Shown: positions 38,374 through 51,378 of the stretch, in pieces
Layout of the letters: every line of letters begins with the position of its first letter
How positions within the stretch are numbered: position 1 is the first letter of the stretch
Assembly (NCBI RefSeq): GCF_000003815.2
Contig: NC_049990.1
Location: 7,715,010 to 7,779,009 of the forward strand
DNA length: 64,000 bases
Source of the DNA: Branchiostoma floridae
Taxonomy: Eukaryota; Chordata; Leptocardii; Amphioxiformes; Branchiostomatidae
Reading direction: 5' to 3'
Position numbers and translations under genes: made by a program
The notes under the pieces: generated by a model
The model's input: the letters and a program-made list of their open reading frames with translations, nothing else
Database searches by the model: none
Told to the model about the DNA's origin: nothing

Positions 38374-38386
38374 AACACACACATGT
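38201..38386. repeat. CA and TA microsatellites in intron 6 of gene E
   Basis: (CA)n then (TA)n at 38201-38258 and a second (CA)n at 38340-38372, followed by CA-rich sequence. They are the counterpart of the tracts in B. Confidence 0.9.
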
Positions 38387-38600
38387 GCTATAAAGGCATA
38401 CAGAAAGTACCTGTATTCTATCATAGAGGGGTTGATGGTGATCAGATTGGTTTTGTTTCCAATGTCCTCCAAATATTCCTCGTACATCGGAGCCATGTTG
38501 AACCTTAGTTATGATAACATAAAAGGTTGAACAAATCCGTGAAAATCAAATTAACCCAATTGAACATGTCGACAAAACAAGCAAATGATAGACATAACAA

Positions 38601-38968
38601 AATAACCAGGTAACATCAATCTACAAAACCAGGTGACACTCATCAACATAACCAGGTAATACGTAACATAACCAGGTACTCCTCATCAACATAACCAGGT
38701 AATGCCCATCAACAAAGCAGATAATACTTTTAAACAAACCAGGCAATACTCATCAACATAACCAGGTAATACTCATCGACATAACCAGGTCATACTCATC
38801 AACATAACCAGGTCATACTCATCAACATAACCAGGTCATACTCATCAACATAACCAGGTAATGCTCATCAACAAACCAGGCAATACTCATCAACATAACC
38901 AGGTAATACTCATCAATATAACTAGGTTATTCTCATTAACATATCATCAGGGGATACTCATTAATATA
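38601..38968. repeat. 23-bp minisatellite in intron 5 of gene E
   Basis: A short array of about 15 AACATAACCAGGTAATACTC-type units, similar to B but with extra AACCAGGTCATACTC units. Confidence 0.93.
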
Positions 38969-39739
38969 CAGTGGTAGCACCTATCACAGCAAGGCATCCG
39001 AATGGGTTCATTTTGTCTTAAATTAGCTTCTAATGGTTCAAACAAATATTTTATTCATATAACTATTGAGTAAAATCTTCTGTGCTGTTAGATTCTATTA
39101 TACGGCATTTTGATTAGTACTTGTATACAATATAGAACCCTACCTGAACACAAACTCAGAGGCGTCTATCTCCTTTCCACAGCCGCTTCCCGTCAGTATC
39201 CCTCCGTTCCCCACAACGCTGCCAGTATTGAAGCGCTTGTTCTCAAACGGACTTTCCTGTGTACAAAAGATACGAGTCCATGGTCTTGTGTTCTTATAAA
39301 CGTCAAGAAATTCGCTCAACTGTAAAAACTGTTAATAGCTTTGGACGTTGACATCTGCTAGAAGATCGAAGATTATTAAAAAGGAAAACTAAAACTCCAA
39401 ACCTACTTTAGGAAATCCTTTGAAGATGTCTGGTGGCACTTTGACGATATTGGGGATCTTTAGAACGTTGTTCTCCACGTTGCCTTGTGTGACCAGAAAG
39501 CTCCCGTTCACAAAGCTTCTGTTGTGCAAGATTCTGTTCCTGTAAAGTTAAAGAGTGTCATAAAATATAACTTTCAACCTGTTTTGGAGACAAGGCCGAT
39601 AAAGGGGTTCTTTTGCATTATATACAGCAAACATCATTTACGCAGCTAATGTGTTTTGGAGCTGAGTACAATAGCAACTCGAGAAAGCAACTCCTACCGG
39701 AATAAATCTGCAGCTGTTTTGTTATAGGCCCATCCAGGC

Positions 39740-41020
39740 GGTCTCACTAAATACCGAAAACAACCGAAAACAACCGAAAACAACCGAAAACAACCGAAAA
39801 CAACCGAAAACAACCGAAAACAACCGAAAACAACTTGAAATATGCCGAAAACAACCGAAAACAACTCAACAAATACCGAAAACAACTCAAAGCCACCTAA
39901 GAAATATCAAAGCAATCATGAACAACCTATCAGTACCCGAAAAAAGCCGGAAAACAACTCGTAAACAACAACAATGTCTATTTTATCTTCATCTACTGGT
40001 TACTATCCCTTGAATTATTTTCTCCACGGCCGAGGGAGAGAATGGAGTGATTCTTAAATGGAAGGATTCTTTCAGCAAAGGGGATGTAGCTGGTGAAAAC
40101 ACCTTTCCATCGATCACACGCTGTTTTATGGTGTAAAGCAGAATCCTTATTTTGATCATTTAATTTAATCTGGGGCCTCTGTGGTATACCGGTAATACAC
40201 GTTTGCGGTTTTCCATTTGAATCGATTTGTTATGGCAGCGGAAATGCGTTATAATTGAGCAAGAAATATACAAGATTGTTTTGTTTGCTAGAAAAAAATG
40301 TAGTACACATTAGCTAAATAGGCAGCAGAATTTGCCAGCAGTAATTAATAAGCAAACCTATTTTCCAAGCAGAGATTTTGTCGGGGGATAGCAGTGACTG
40401 CTATTTCTTGTTGTGGCCAATACTACACCCCGCCCCCACCGTTACTTCTGCTTGGAGTTACACAATAGATGCCAAGTAGTATAGATATCCATTGATGAGT
40501 TTGCGAGTTGATCAAGCAGTCCCCATTTATAACGTACAGGGTCCGTGAATCTGAATGCGAACATTAATATATTTGAACAGGCAAAGGAGATCGTTGACTT
40601 AATTATTACTAATATTGTATTGATAACAGAGGTCGTCAAAAAAATAAATCCATCGTAGCCTAACTCCTGTCCAAAATAAAGTCAAAATTATTAAATAATA
40701 GCCCACTGAAATTATTGTCTGCTGTTTATGGTTGTGTCGAGTTGTTTTCGGTATTTAGTGAAAGTTGTTTTCGGTTGTTTTCGGTATTAAGTGAAAGTTG
40801 TTTTCGGTTGTTTTCGGTATTTAGTGAAAGTTGTTTTCGGTTGTTTTCGGTATTTAGTGAAAGTTGTTTTCGGTTGTTTTCGGTATTTAGTGAAAGTTGT
40901 TTTCGGTTGTTTTCGGTTGTTTTCGGTAGTTTTCGGTTGTTTTCGGTTGTTTTCGGTTGTTTTCGGTTGTTTTCGGTTGTTTTCGGTTGTTTTCGGTTGT
41001 TTTCGGTATTTAGTGAGACC
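39740..41020. mobile_element. 1.28-kb inverted-repeat transposon in exon 3 of gene E
   Basis: The element begins GGTCTCACTAAATACCG and ends with its inverse complement CGGTATTTAGTGAGACC. The flanks are CCATCCAGGC (39730-39739) and CCATCCAGGT (41021-41030), a 9-bp identical duplication that is 10 bp if one mismatch is allowed; B shows the empty site. Both ends are built of many copies of a 10-bp unit CCGAAAACAA. On the right, the terminal motif TATTTAGTGAAAG itself recurs several times internally. The interior has no transposase. The long terminal structure and the duplication length suggest a Mutator-like non-autonomous element. Confidence 0.87.
40368..40458. repeat. Small hairpin inside the element in gene E
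   Basis: CCAAGCAGAGATTTTGTCGG at the left is loosely mirrored by CGTTACTTCTGCTTGG at the right, around a short inner palindrome GATAGCAGTGACTGCTATT. The ends resemble those of the TACTCTCCAAGCAGA family at 19565 and 52310. It is probably a nested small element. Confidence 0.45.
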
Positions 41021-43296
41021 CCATCCAGGTGCTTCCGTCGGTATGGCCTGTACAGCTGCCTGGTCGGCTAAAAACTTCTCCAGAGCAACCGATTCCTTCG
41101 GTATGTACTTCGCGTAAGCTGCAAATTTCTGCAATGGACTTAAGAAAAAAAAATACGAAACAAAACAAAACATAAACATTTCCATGTATCCACATCACGG
41201 AGTGTGGCTTATGGTTGTACAAATGAGTGCATCTTCTATATTTCAAAGTACTGTACGTCTAATCTAATCATGGCTTTTCGTAATCGATAATGACACGCAA
41301 AGGAATTAGTGCGAAGATGTTTCATGAGTCTTATCTTAAAGCCTGGGACAACTTTTAGTAACATTTAAGGTTATTTCGTACTCTCAGGTCTTAAATGAAA
41401 CTGGTCTCAGCAGGTACTGGCCTAGTGCTAGATGTCAGAAAATCCCGGCCAGAAGAAAATGTACGATCTTTCAACCCAACATCAAGTTGGAAACGGACGT
41501 CTCGTATGGGTAGGTTGTTTTCACCGAAAACTTTATAAACGGCCTCAACATGGTAAAATATCGTATCACTTGTTCCTCTGTACCTTGTTTCACCAGTTTT
41601 AGGCTTTTCCATTGATGAGTTTGCAGTACCAAGTCTTCCACTGTAGTCACTGTCTGCTTCTTCGAGCTCGAGGCGAGAGCTGGAACTAAATCTTGTTTAT
41701 TATCAGTTAAACAGCTATTAGAAAATAATTGTAATAAGTATACCCTAATGACTACATATTAGATACCAGCTCTATGTTTGACGTCACAGATATCATTACA
41801 TTTATTACAAGTGAATAAAGCAACATTATGCAGCAGTGACGCCTAGCTTTAAATCAAAGAACTGTAGTCCACTTGTAAATAAAACGTTTATCTTTAAACC
41901 TAAAAGCACAATTGCAATGGTGTTTGTTTTGTAATAAGTAGTTACTTACCATAATAGATAGATAGGATGTTATTTATTAAACTCGGTTATTTGGTCATAA
42001 ACAATGTGTGGTCATCAAGTACAGCCTGGGACATGTTCATTAGATTATATGGATGACATCAACGTGCGTATCAATTTTCTGTCAGTTTGTAAAAAATGGT
42101 TTTCAACTGTAACAGATATATCGAAAACACTTACTAATATCACAGAATTCCAAGGTCAAGTAAGAAGATTCGAAAAAACAGGGATGAAGAATTTACTGTT
42201 CGGTATTCCATACTTTGTGTGTTTGGTCATTTCTTGTGTCTTTGGACCTTCTTGATCATGTAGATTTCATACGCACGCTCGCATCTGCTTTGGGGAGCAC
42301 AGAGGATGTCATCAATGTGATCAAATCAACTTGACCTTACGTGATACGTTCAGGAGGAAACACTAAGTGCCTCACCTGCTAGCATTTCTTCGCGCCAGTT
42401 TACTCCAGGGCAACATGTCACCAGGAGTGAGACGTCCTGATGTGTAATACAGCAGGAATGGAACCACTGTTAGCGGTACCAGCAACAGGACGCACGGTCG
42501 ATGTTGACTTGTCATGTTGTCTCGTCACCAGGGAAGGCACAGACGCTAAACATATGGAATACAAAGAAACAAAACAGAAGATAAATACTCTAAAAGATGT
42601 AGGACTGAAAAAAGCCAGTGGTCAAAGTATAAACGAATGCAAACTTTTTAGTTTATAAACTTTTTATAGCCTGTGTTTACACAATATTTTGCTAGCTGGG
42701 GGTTGGACTATTCAAGACGTTAACGTGGTCAAGGATCCCAGACGGAACAGCAGAGAAGCGACTGTATATAGTGTATGATAAATGTCAGAGCGAGAAGCGA
42801 CTGTATATAACGTATAATTAACGCTGGAGCGGACTACTTTCCGGATGGTGCCCAGATTATTCTTTTGGTTCATCTTCAATAATCTCAAAGCTGTATTCGG
42901 TACTCGATGGATAAATTAAATACCGAGGCCTTATCTTGGACCCCATCCAACTCTCTATAAATATCCTACCATGCGCGGTGAGGAGAAAAACTCAGGAACG
43001 GGGGAGCGCCCACCCCATTTCCTGCCTTTTTTGTAGGATATAAATTTCTACGGTAACTTTGAGGACTGGGACACTAACAGGTGAGGATAGTCCCTTGACC
43101 AGTCTTCCTCCCCACGATGTGCATGGCATTGAAGAGCCAATTGCTAACCTCCGGACCTACTCCACGCTTACATCAGGAACAACAAACACACCAACTGATT
43201 ACAAGATGCCCCTGCCTTCACGGAGGTAATGACAACAGCACTAGCTTAGATATAATCACCCGTTCAGCCAGTTCAGAGCGAACGTGTCACCTATCA

Positions 43297-43304
43297 TGAC
43301 GTCA
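43297..43304. promoter_or_regulatory. CRE palindrome upstream of gene E
   Basis: A perfect TGACGTCA in the context ATCATGACGTCACCTCCC, about 0.8 kb upstream of the start codon of E. Confidence 0.5.
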
Positions 43305-44391
43305 CCTCCCAACCCTCCAGGTAACCTTGTCCAGTTTACTCAAGGTCAACAAAGTAAATATTGGGAGGAAAGTTCCGGACGATCTCTGCCTTCTCCGCTT
43401 TTCGACACACAACAAAAGTGAATTCTGGCAGAAAACGTCGAGATTTCTCAACAATACCTTAAGATTAATTTCACGCAAAAATCAGGATTTCATAAATGCA
43501 CAGCCGTTCTAATTTCGGGGTCTGCAAGGACCAAAAAATACCAGTTGTCCAACGTGCAAGCCAACCATGCTCGTCATTCAAAGTTCTGCTTGGAGTCATT
43601 GTAAAACGTCTAGAAATAACAAATACACATTGAGCCGAGCAGTTGACTTGGTTTTGCAGTTATTAACTAAGTAATTCTAGATCTTCATTTTCCCCCTCTG
43701 GGATAAATTGAGGAACGAGGTGCAAGATACGACCAGACTGACAAATCGATTTAAGACAGTATCGTTAAACAGGTATGCCAATGAGCAAAAACATGCCGAC
43801 TAGATTATGCCAATAGTTAGAACGGAAACAAACACGCATGTGTCATGGGATAGGTATATTTTTGATGCTAGAGGTCAAAGGAAACAAGCTGACCTTGAGA
43901 TGTGCTGTTGTCAACAACGCAGCTTCAAAGGACGAGTTGTGTCCAACAACCTTGAAAGTTAAGAATAAGGGTATACAGACCATGAAGGTTAACGTTGTGG
44001 GGGGTATTCGTGACAAATTGTGTACACAAACGACACTAAACTCAGACGATCTTTGATTTTACTCGCAAAGCGTGAAGCTTTGCTGCTCTACGCCACTTTA
44101 CCCTCGGGCAAGTGATTATACATCGTCAAGCAGCTTTTCATGTTTCTATTGTATCACAAGTCGTTGGACAAGATGCCATTAGAGTCGGACTGGCTGCAAG
44201 TCATTTTTTTTCGGTAAGAGGCGCTGTTGCACTGTTTTGTTTCGTCAGCTGGTTTGTTGAGGTCATAAGCAGGTCGATCACAGATTGCGCCACTGCCGCG
44301 CGTGTACGTTGTTGTCAATCAAAGTGTTCTTGGTGCAATGAGGAGCTTTTTTCTTCTTAAAGTTTGTCTTTCATGAGTACGATATGAACTG

Positions 44392-44453
44392 GACACGCAC
44401 ACATACACACACACACACACGCACGCACACACACACACACACACGCACGCACA

Positions 44454-44485
<32 letters not shown>

Positions 44486-44494
44486 CACACACGG
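44392..44494. repeat. CA/CG microsatellite
   Basis: Alternating CA and CACG blocks, the counterpart of the 20350-20428 tract. Confidence 0.95.
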
Positions 44495-44572
44495 TGCCTT
44501 GCAGTGACTAGAAAGGAAGCCAAAGACTGTACCTGAAGGCTCGCAATTTAGCCTTTTGGTTGTCGAGAGTTT

Positions 44573-45013
44573 AGTAGTAGATAGTAGTAGTAGTAGATTG
44601 GTTTTTATTCACTCACAAAATATACATAAAATATACAAGGCCTCGCAGTCAAACCATCAAGGTTGACTGAATTGTGCCTGTACTTCACAAAGGCTGCATA
44701 ATTGCACCATAATAGCACATTAGGTAATTACAAGCATTGTTATAAATTTGATTTAAAAAACGTACGATTACCAGAACCATTAAAATCTACATATATAGAC
44801 AGTACAAAACAATGTCAAACGATCAACTTTCATCATCACTACAACAGACAGACGGTTGGTATTGCACTTATAGTGTATCATTGAGTAGCTTAGTCATATA
44901 AGGCAATGCACTTTTTCTAAAGCGTTCGGTTCTGATTTTGAACTTGTCTAGCTGATCGCTCGATCGTGTGCAGCGACCACTGATGTCCCCCCGTCGTGCG
45001 GGAGACCAGTGGT
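44573..45013. mobile_element. Probable retroposon insertion in the E-F interval
   Basis: About 440 bp are present here and absent from the homologous positions near 1530, 20505 and 29798. The insert begins with (AGT)n-like repeats followed by TTGGTTTTTATTCACTC, as expected of a minus-strand retroposon with a simple-repeat tail, and ends near a CCCCCGTCGTGCGGG palindrome. No coding sequence is recognisable, and the family is not identified. Confidence 0.5.
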
Positions 45014-45224
45014 TTCGAATTAATGAACCAGTCCATAAAATGCAAACAATTTATATTAGCAGCTATACATACAGACAGTCGTAATATATCAGAGTGTACT
45101 TTAGATTGAAAAAGCTAATTATATAAGCGACTGTCATGTATTATCCCGAGGAAGTGTGTGCTTGTACGTGTATTTTGAAGGAAAAAAATTCATCTATCTA
45201 CTTCTATTGCATAACATTGTTCGC

Positions 45225-48200
45225 TCATTGACATTCGTGGGTTGTCAGACGAAGAACCCCGGTGTTGTGGAGATGCTGAAGTTGCCTGAACTCATCCGAT
45301 ATTCTGTGAAATTTTGTGGCGAAGGCATTGTCGTAGTAATGCTCAGTCAGACGTCTGTTGTTCCTGTCGGAGTGGAAGGGCCAGAAGCCGTACAGGTGCA
45401 CCTCTTCGCATATTTGTGTGGCCAAACCCACAAACAGCAGTCCTAGATGATCATAAATAACGGAAATTGAGTACAAAAGAATAAATGGATTTATAAGAAT
45501 AAAATACACAGGAAAGGGAATGTAGGATGACTACAGATTAACTGATACAAAATAAAAATAAGGATTGATAAAACCAATTATTCATGCATTTTGTATGATT
45601 TATTAGTATGTTGCAGCTTAAGATAACCCACCTGACGACGCCTTCTGCGCCCTGATGCCATTATTTTTCCAAAACGATTTCATCGATCCTGTTACACGTG
45701 GATATGGTAAGATGACTTGGTTCCGGGCGCTGTTTCCTTGCAGAGCCTGCTGTGCTTTGAAGGCGTGATCAGCGTTAGTGGCAGTTTCAAAGGCCCAGAT
45801 CCAGAGGTAGCTGTCTCCGTATACTGACAGGTCAGACATCAAGGCTCTAACGTTTATAGTCTTTACCGTCACCTTTCTTGTTCCTCCATAGTTGTACCTA
45901 GACAAAATGAAAAAAAATAAGTCAGTGTCGATTCACAACTGCAAAGTTTTACATCACACACATACGCACACACACAAAAACAAATAAAAACAAAATCACA
46001 CGCATCTACAAACACACCCAAACACGAATTCCAAGTAGTGACTTTGCTAGCGACAGACAATAGTAATAATCAACATGAAAGAATTTTTACACGCTTTTTG
46101 ATAGTACATGTATACATGCCCATTCATTCTCATGGTTGCACGTTGTATATATACATATAGTATATATACGGGCTAGTAATATGTAGATGCAAAACAACAA
46201 TTATTCAAAAGTCGACATGACATGACATGAAAAGTACATTTAACAGTGTATAAAGGCCTCAATTACACAGAGAAGAGTCAGTTAACGCTCGTGTACATCT
46301 GGCCATAGTAAAAGCTGTTTTGTGTCTTTCGCCAAATGATGGCCTACTGTAAATGCAGAAGTTTTCGCGGTGGTATTATTTTCGCGTTTTTCCCGTTGCC
46401 AATTCATCGCGAAGTTAAAACCACCGCGAAAATGTATCCATGGCAGCAAGACAGTACAGTGCATAGTGCTACCGCGAATTTAAAACCAACACAAACAATC
46501 ATTTCCCCGCTACAGCGAAATTAAATCCTCACTTACTTAAATGCATTTCAGATCCTGTATTGCCATTCTCTTTTTAAATCTTAACATGATGACACATAAC
46601 TAAAGTACCTGTATCGGATCATAGAGGGGTTGATGGTGATCAGATTGGTTTTCTGTCCAATGTCCTCCAAATATTCCTCGTACATCGGAGCCATGTTGAA
46701 CCTACCGGTTATGAGAATACAGAGATGTGTATTGAGCAAATTTATGAATATAAAAGTAACTCAGTTGAAAAGTTGCCGTCCACAAGCAACTAATAGACAT
46801 AGCAAAATAACAAGGTAATACTCATCAAATCAACCATCAATATACCCAGGAAATACTCATCAACAAACCATGCAGGTGATACTCATCAACATAACCAGGC
46901 GATACTCATCAACAAACCATGCAGGTGATACTCATCAACATAACCAGGCGATACTCATCAACAAACCATGTAGGTGATACTCATCAACATAACCAGGTAA
47001 TACTCATCAACATAACCAGGTAAAACTCATTAACTTAACCAGGTAATACTCATCAACAAAACCAGGTAATATTCATCAACACAACCAGGTAATACTCATC
47101 AACAAACCAGGTAATACTCATCAACATAACCAGGTAATATTCATTAGCATAACAAGGTAATACTCATCAACATAACAAGGTAATACTCTTCAACATAACC
47201 AGGTAATACTGATTAATTGAATCAGGTAACAATCATCAACATAACGAGGTAATACTCATCAACATAACCAGGTGATACTCATCAACATAACAAGGTAATA
47301 CTCATATCAACATAGCAAGGTAATACTCATCAACATAACCAGGTAATACTGATTAATTGAATCAGGTAACAATCATCAACATAACGAGGTAATACTCATC
47401 AACATAACCAGGTGATACTCATCAACATAACAAGGTAATACTCATCAACATAACCAGGTAATACTCATCAGCATAACTAGGTAATACTCATCAACATAAC
47501 CAGGTAATACTCATCAACATAACCAGGTAATACTCATCAACATAACGAGGTAATACTCATCAACATAACCAGGTGATACTCATCAACATAACCAGGCAAT
47601 ACTCATGAACAAAACCAGGTAATACTAATTACCATAACAAGCAATACTCGTCACCATAAGTATACAGAAGATCTTCTGTGCTATTAGATCCTACTATACA
47701 GCATTTGGACCATTACTTGTACATAGTATAAAACCTAACCTGAACACAAACTCAGAGGCGTCTATCTCTTTTCCACAGCCGCTTCCCGTCAGTATCCCTC
47801 CGTTCCCTACTACACTGCAGGTATTGAAGCGTTTGTTCTTGAACGGACTCTCCTGAGTAGAAAAGATACGTGTACATGGTCTTGTGTTCTTATCAACGTC
47901 CAGAATCATTTGTGTCTCCTTTGTTTGTAATGTGATGTTAGTATCAATTAATAATGTGTCTTTTGAGCAGTCATAGCTTAAACATAAGACGTTGTATACT
48001 GTGCATCTTGCAGGGAGTAAAAGGATAACTACATATTAGGGACAGCTGCAGAAAGTTTTACTGAACAGAGACGTATTCAATAAGCTCATAAGAGTAATAC
48101 CTGACCCTTCATGTGATTGTCGACGTTAACGATTGCAACATGACCCAGTAGTTGGAGTCCATATGTCAGCACGGTAACTTTGTCAAGGAAAACAGCTGTA

Positions 48201-51132
48201 AGACCGGACATCATTTGTGTCGTCGCCAAGATTGAAGATTGTTAAGGTGGGGTCATACATGCGTATATATTCAAGCCCGTTTGAGGTGCGTATGAAGTTC
48301 TTAGTCTCTACCAGGCTCCACAGATCGCGGGAAAAAAATATATAGTACAAATTGGAGAAATATACATATATGCCAGATGAGTTAGCTGACCGAGAAGTAT
48401 GGTTAGCCACTCAGCTAACTCGTCTGACATGTTATGTACACGTTTGTCCAATTTCTATTATTTTGCCGGCGACCTGTGGGGCCAGCTGGTGGAGGCAAAT
48501 ACTCCCATGCGCGCCTCATACGGACTTAGATATATACGCACGTGTGAACCCACCTTTAGGAAGGAAAACTAAGTGTCCAAACCTACTTTAGGAAATCCCC
48601 TTAAGACGTCTGATGGCACCTTGACGATCTTGGGTTTCTTGCCGTAGGTCTTTAGAACTTTCTTTACAACATTTCCCTGTGTGACCAGAAAGTTCCCGTT
48701 CACATAGCGACTGTCGCTTACGATCCTGTTCCTGTGAAATTAAAAAGGGTCATGAATTGCAAATTTCTACCTATTTTGGAGGCAAAACCGATGAAGGTGC
48801 TCTTGCTTATATTTCCAATCTTTGGCAATGTCTTTATAAATTGCATTATACGTATACAGCATTTAGTAATCGCGATATATTTTATTCTCATCATTTACGC
48901 AGGTTTGTGTGCACTATCAAACAAAAAAACTTAGCAGTCCCCTTTGACAAGAATTTTGAAAATTCCAAGTATTCTCTTACGCCGTAACGTCACGCGCGTT
49001 CTTAACCAACCAACATGGCGGAAGCTAAATGACGTCAAAATCTGCCAAATGACAACTCGAGAAAGTGACTCGTACCGAAATAAATCTGCAGCTGTTTTGT
49101 TATAGACCCATCCAGGTGCCTCCGTCGGTATGGACTGCACAGCTGCCTGGTCGGCCAGGAACTTCTCCAGAGCAACCGATTCCTTCGGTATGTACTTCGC
49201 GTAAGGTCCAAATTTCTGCAATGGCCTTTAGAAACAAAGCAAAAATGTCTGCATGAATGGGTGCATCACTATCTCAAGACGAGTTAACTCTAACCACTAA
49301 TACCAACCCAACTTTACCTGCACTGACACATACAAGTACATCTCGTAGAAGTAGGAGAGTTGTGTTTTCACCTTAAACGTAATCAATGGCCTCAACATAA
49401 GCCTTCTCACATTAGTTAGGACGCATGTGCGGCGACAGGAATTCTAGGTAATATGTCAAAGGGTAAGGCACACAAAAAGCAAGGACGTTGCAAAAAGTAA
49501 TCAGTTCTTGTCTTCGCCATTGTTCCAATTTGCATAACAATGTCCAGACGGGTTTTGTTTTCTTTTTGTGTGCCTTACCCTTTGACGTATTACATGGAAT
49601 TCCTGTCGCCGCACATGCGTGCTAATGTTAGGGCTTATTGTAAAAATTTTGTGTCACTTGTTCCCCTGTACCTTGTTTTTCCAGCTTTAGGCTGTTCCAT
49701 GGGTGAGTCTGCAGTACCGGTAATGCCCTCGAGTCCTTCATCACTGTAGTCACTGTCTGCGTCGTCGAGCTCGAGGAGAGAGCTGAAACTACATCTTGTT
49801 TACTATCAGTTTAGCAGCGATACACCTTTCTCACGCGGTGGCCATGATAGATCCAAGACGAGGTCAATGAGGCAAACAGACAAAACGTATTTCTAAAATC
49901 GGCTCCCATTTAGTTCTCCCCCGACCCACACATTTTTTTATAATATAAGATCAAATAATAAATATTATAACGTGAGTTATGCACAGAAAGATGTTGCAAT
50001 TTCGGGTAGCGTAGACTGATCCCATAGTCCATAGAGATGCAAAATAAACATAAAAATGCAAATCTTTGACGGACATGCAGCCATTCTCATATTGGTGGAT
50101 TTTTTAAAAAATGTCCATGCTTTTATTGGTTGAACTGCTAATTATGATGGACAGTCTTTTGTTTGCCTCTTTGAACTCACTTGAGATCTATCATGGCCGC
50201 CGCGTGAGAAAGGAATATTAGGAAATAATTGTAATAAGTATACCCTAATGACCACATGATAGATACCAGCTCGACGTCACAGATATCGTAACTTTTATTA
50301 CAAGTGAATAAAGCAAAGCAAGGACATTATATATACAGCAGTCACGCCAAGAACTGTAGTCCACTTGTTAAGACGATGTTTATCATCAAACCTGAAAGTA
50401 CAATTTCAATGGCGTTTTGCTTTAAAATATCTATTTACCATAATAGATAGATAGGATGTTATTTATAGAACTCAGTAATTTGGTCATAAGCAATGTGTCG
50501 TCATCAAATCAACCAGGTCATTAAGTACAGCCTGGGCCATGTTGATTGGATTATATGGATGACATCAGCGCGCATCAATTTTCGTTCGGTACCCCCCCCC
50601 CAAAAAAAAGGGTTTTCAACCAAGTTGTAATCGTACAAAACAGCAGCATAATGAAGAAATAAATGCCGTACATGTACCAAATGTATCGGAAAACACTTAC
50701 TACTTTCATGGAATGCCAACGTCAACTTCAAGGTCAAATAAGAAGATGTGAAAGAACAAAAATGAAGAAACTACTGTTCGGTATTCCATACTTTGTGTGT
50801 TTGGTCATTTTTAACCTTCCTGACCACTGAGATTTCATACCGAAAGCAACTTATTTTTGGCCAACTTTTTTTTTTAATTCGCACGCTCGCATCACTTTTT
50901 TGGGTTCAAAATATGTCATCCATATAGTAAGATCAACGTGGCCTTACGTGGTACTTTGAGAAGGAAACACTTAGTGCGTTATGTAGCCATACCTGCTAGC
51001 ATTTCTACGGGCCAGTTTTCTCCAGGACAACATGTCACGTAGAGTGAGACGCGCTGATGTGTAATACAGCAGGAATGGAACCACTGTTAGCGGTACCAGC
51101 AACAGGACGCACGGTCGATATTGACTTCTCAT
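45225..51132 (-). CDS. Alpha-2,8-sialyltransferase (ST8Sia family), gene F, intact
   Basis: Exons are 50993-51132, 49672-49782, 49076-49225, 48587-48731, 47740-47852, 46609-46701, 45632-45897 and 45225-45442. They sum to 1236 nt, or 411 residues, in one frame. The anchor is [17 protein letters not shown]. Motif L reads [16 protein letters not shown], and motif S ends [12 protein letters not shown], followed by HYYDN and HRISDE. Exon 2 is one codon longer than in most copies. This is the last array member: its upstream side faces unique sequence and the divergently oriented MCT-like gene. Introns 2 and 4 and the region just past exon 2 hold at least three small inverted-repeat elements that C lacks, so they arrived after the C and F lineages parted. 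Confidence 0.92.
46340..46545. repeat. Interspersed repeat with ACCGCGAA motifs (intron 6 of F)
   Basis: The counterpart of 21885-22080 in C, with roughly ten percent differences by eye. Confidence 0.8.
46805..47660. repeat. 23-bp minisatellite in intron 5 of gene F
   Basis: About 36 units. Its variants (AAACCATGCAGGTGATACTC, AACATAACAAGGTAATACTC, TGATTAATTGAATCAGG) are not the variants of C. The array therefore does not share recent expansions with C even though the flanking 3' exons do. Confidence 0.96.
48245..48555. mobile_element. Small inverted-repeat element with TTA target duplication, intron 4 of F
   Basis: The ends AGGTGGGGTCATAC and the inverse complement of AGGTGGGTTCACAC flank about 311 bp and are themselves flanked by TTA on both sides. 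C lacks it. The interior holds a second palindrome (GAGTTAGCTGACC against GCTAACTCGTC). The 3-bp TTA duplication suggests a PIF/Harbinger-like MITE. Confidence 0.78.
49398..49637. mobile_element. Small inverted-repeat element in intron 2 of F
   Basis: Two arms of about 75 bp are inverse complements, sharing ACGCATGTGCGGCGACAGGA and GTCAAAGGGTAAGGCACAC. C and B lack the insert at this point, immediately 3' of exon 2. Target duplication was not resolved. Confidence 0.75.
49825..50213. mobile_element. Small inverted-repeat element in intron 1 of F
   Basis: Left CCTTTCTCACGCGGTGGCC and the inverse complement of CCTTTCTCACGCGGCGGCC enclose about 389 bp, with inverted similarity continuing through ATGATAGATC and GAGGCAAACA. 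The interior is AT-rich with no coding content. It is absent from the homologous intron of B and E. Confidence 0.75.
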
Positions 51133-51378
51133 TTTGTCTCGTCACCAGGGAAGGCCGCATTCGCTGGACATGTGAAATACAAAGGAGTAAGACAGAAAAT
51201 TTCAAAACAAAATGAATATGTAACGCACGTTTGGACAGCCAGTGGTATGAAGGTATGCGAAGCCAAAGTTTTTACTTTATAAAGAACCTTTCTTTTACCT
51301 GTGAGCCCTGGGACACTAACAGGTGAGAAGGGTTGGTGAAAGCCTTTGACCAACCCAAGGAACCTTCCTCAACCGTTA

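Larger units (their letters stand above)
37143..42515 (-). pseudogene. Alpha-2,8-sialyltransferase gene E, interrupted by a transposon in exon 3
   Basis: Exons are 42376-42515, 41584-41679, 39698-39739 joined to 41031-41138, 39407-39539, 39144-39256, 38411-38503, 37906-38165 and 37143-37360. Leaving out the inserted DNA and one copy of its target duplication, the frame would be continuous (1203 nt, 400 residues). The transposon in exon 3 is therefore the only lesion seen. Exon 2 has an in-frame 12-bp deletion relative to B, and exon 4 is four codons shorter than in A, a trait shared with B. Motif L is complete ([16 protein letters not shown]). Motif S has STGLRM, with an arginine not seen in A, C, D or F. 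A spliced product lacking the element cannot be excluded from sequence, but as written the exon contains the insertion. Confidence 0.85.
42516..45224. other. Intergenic interval between genes E and F
   Basis: 5' flank of E and 3' flank of F. It holds a directly repeated segment (GAGAAGCGACTGTATATA at about 42750 and 42793), the CRE (43297-43304), the recurrent exon-like block (about 43695-43775), a CA/CG tract (44392-44494) and a 440-bp insertion absent from the B-C interval (44573-45013). No gene is supported. Confidence 0.8.

Noticed and set aside
40715-41071. Open frames rich in FRLFSVFSE or NNRKQPKTTE repeats
   Set aside because: They translate the decamer repeats at the ends of the transposon in gene E, on both strands. 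No gene is implied.
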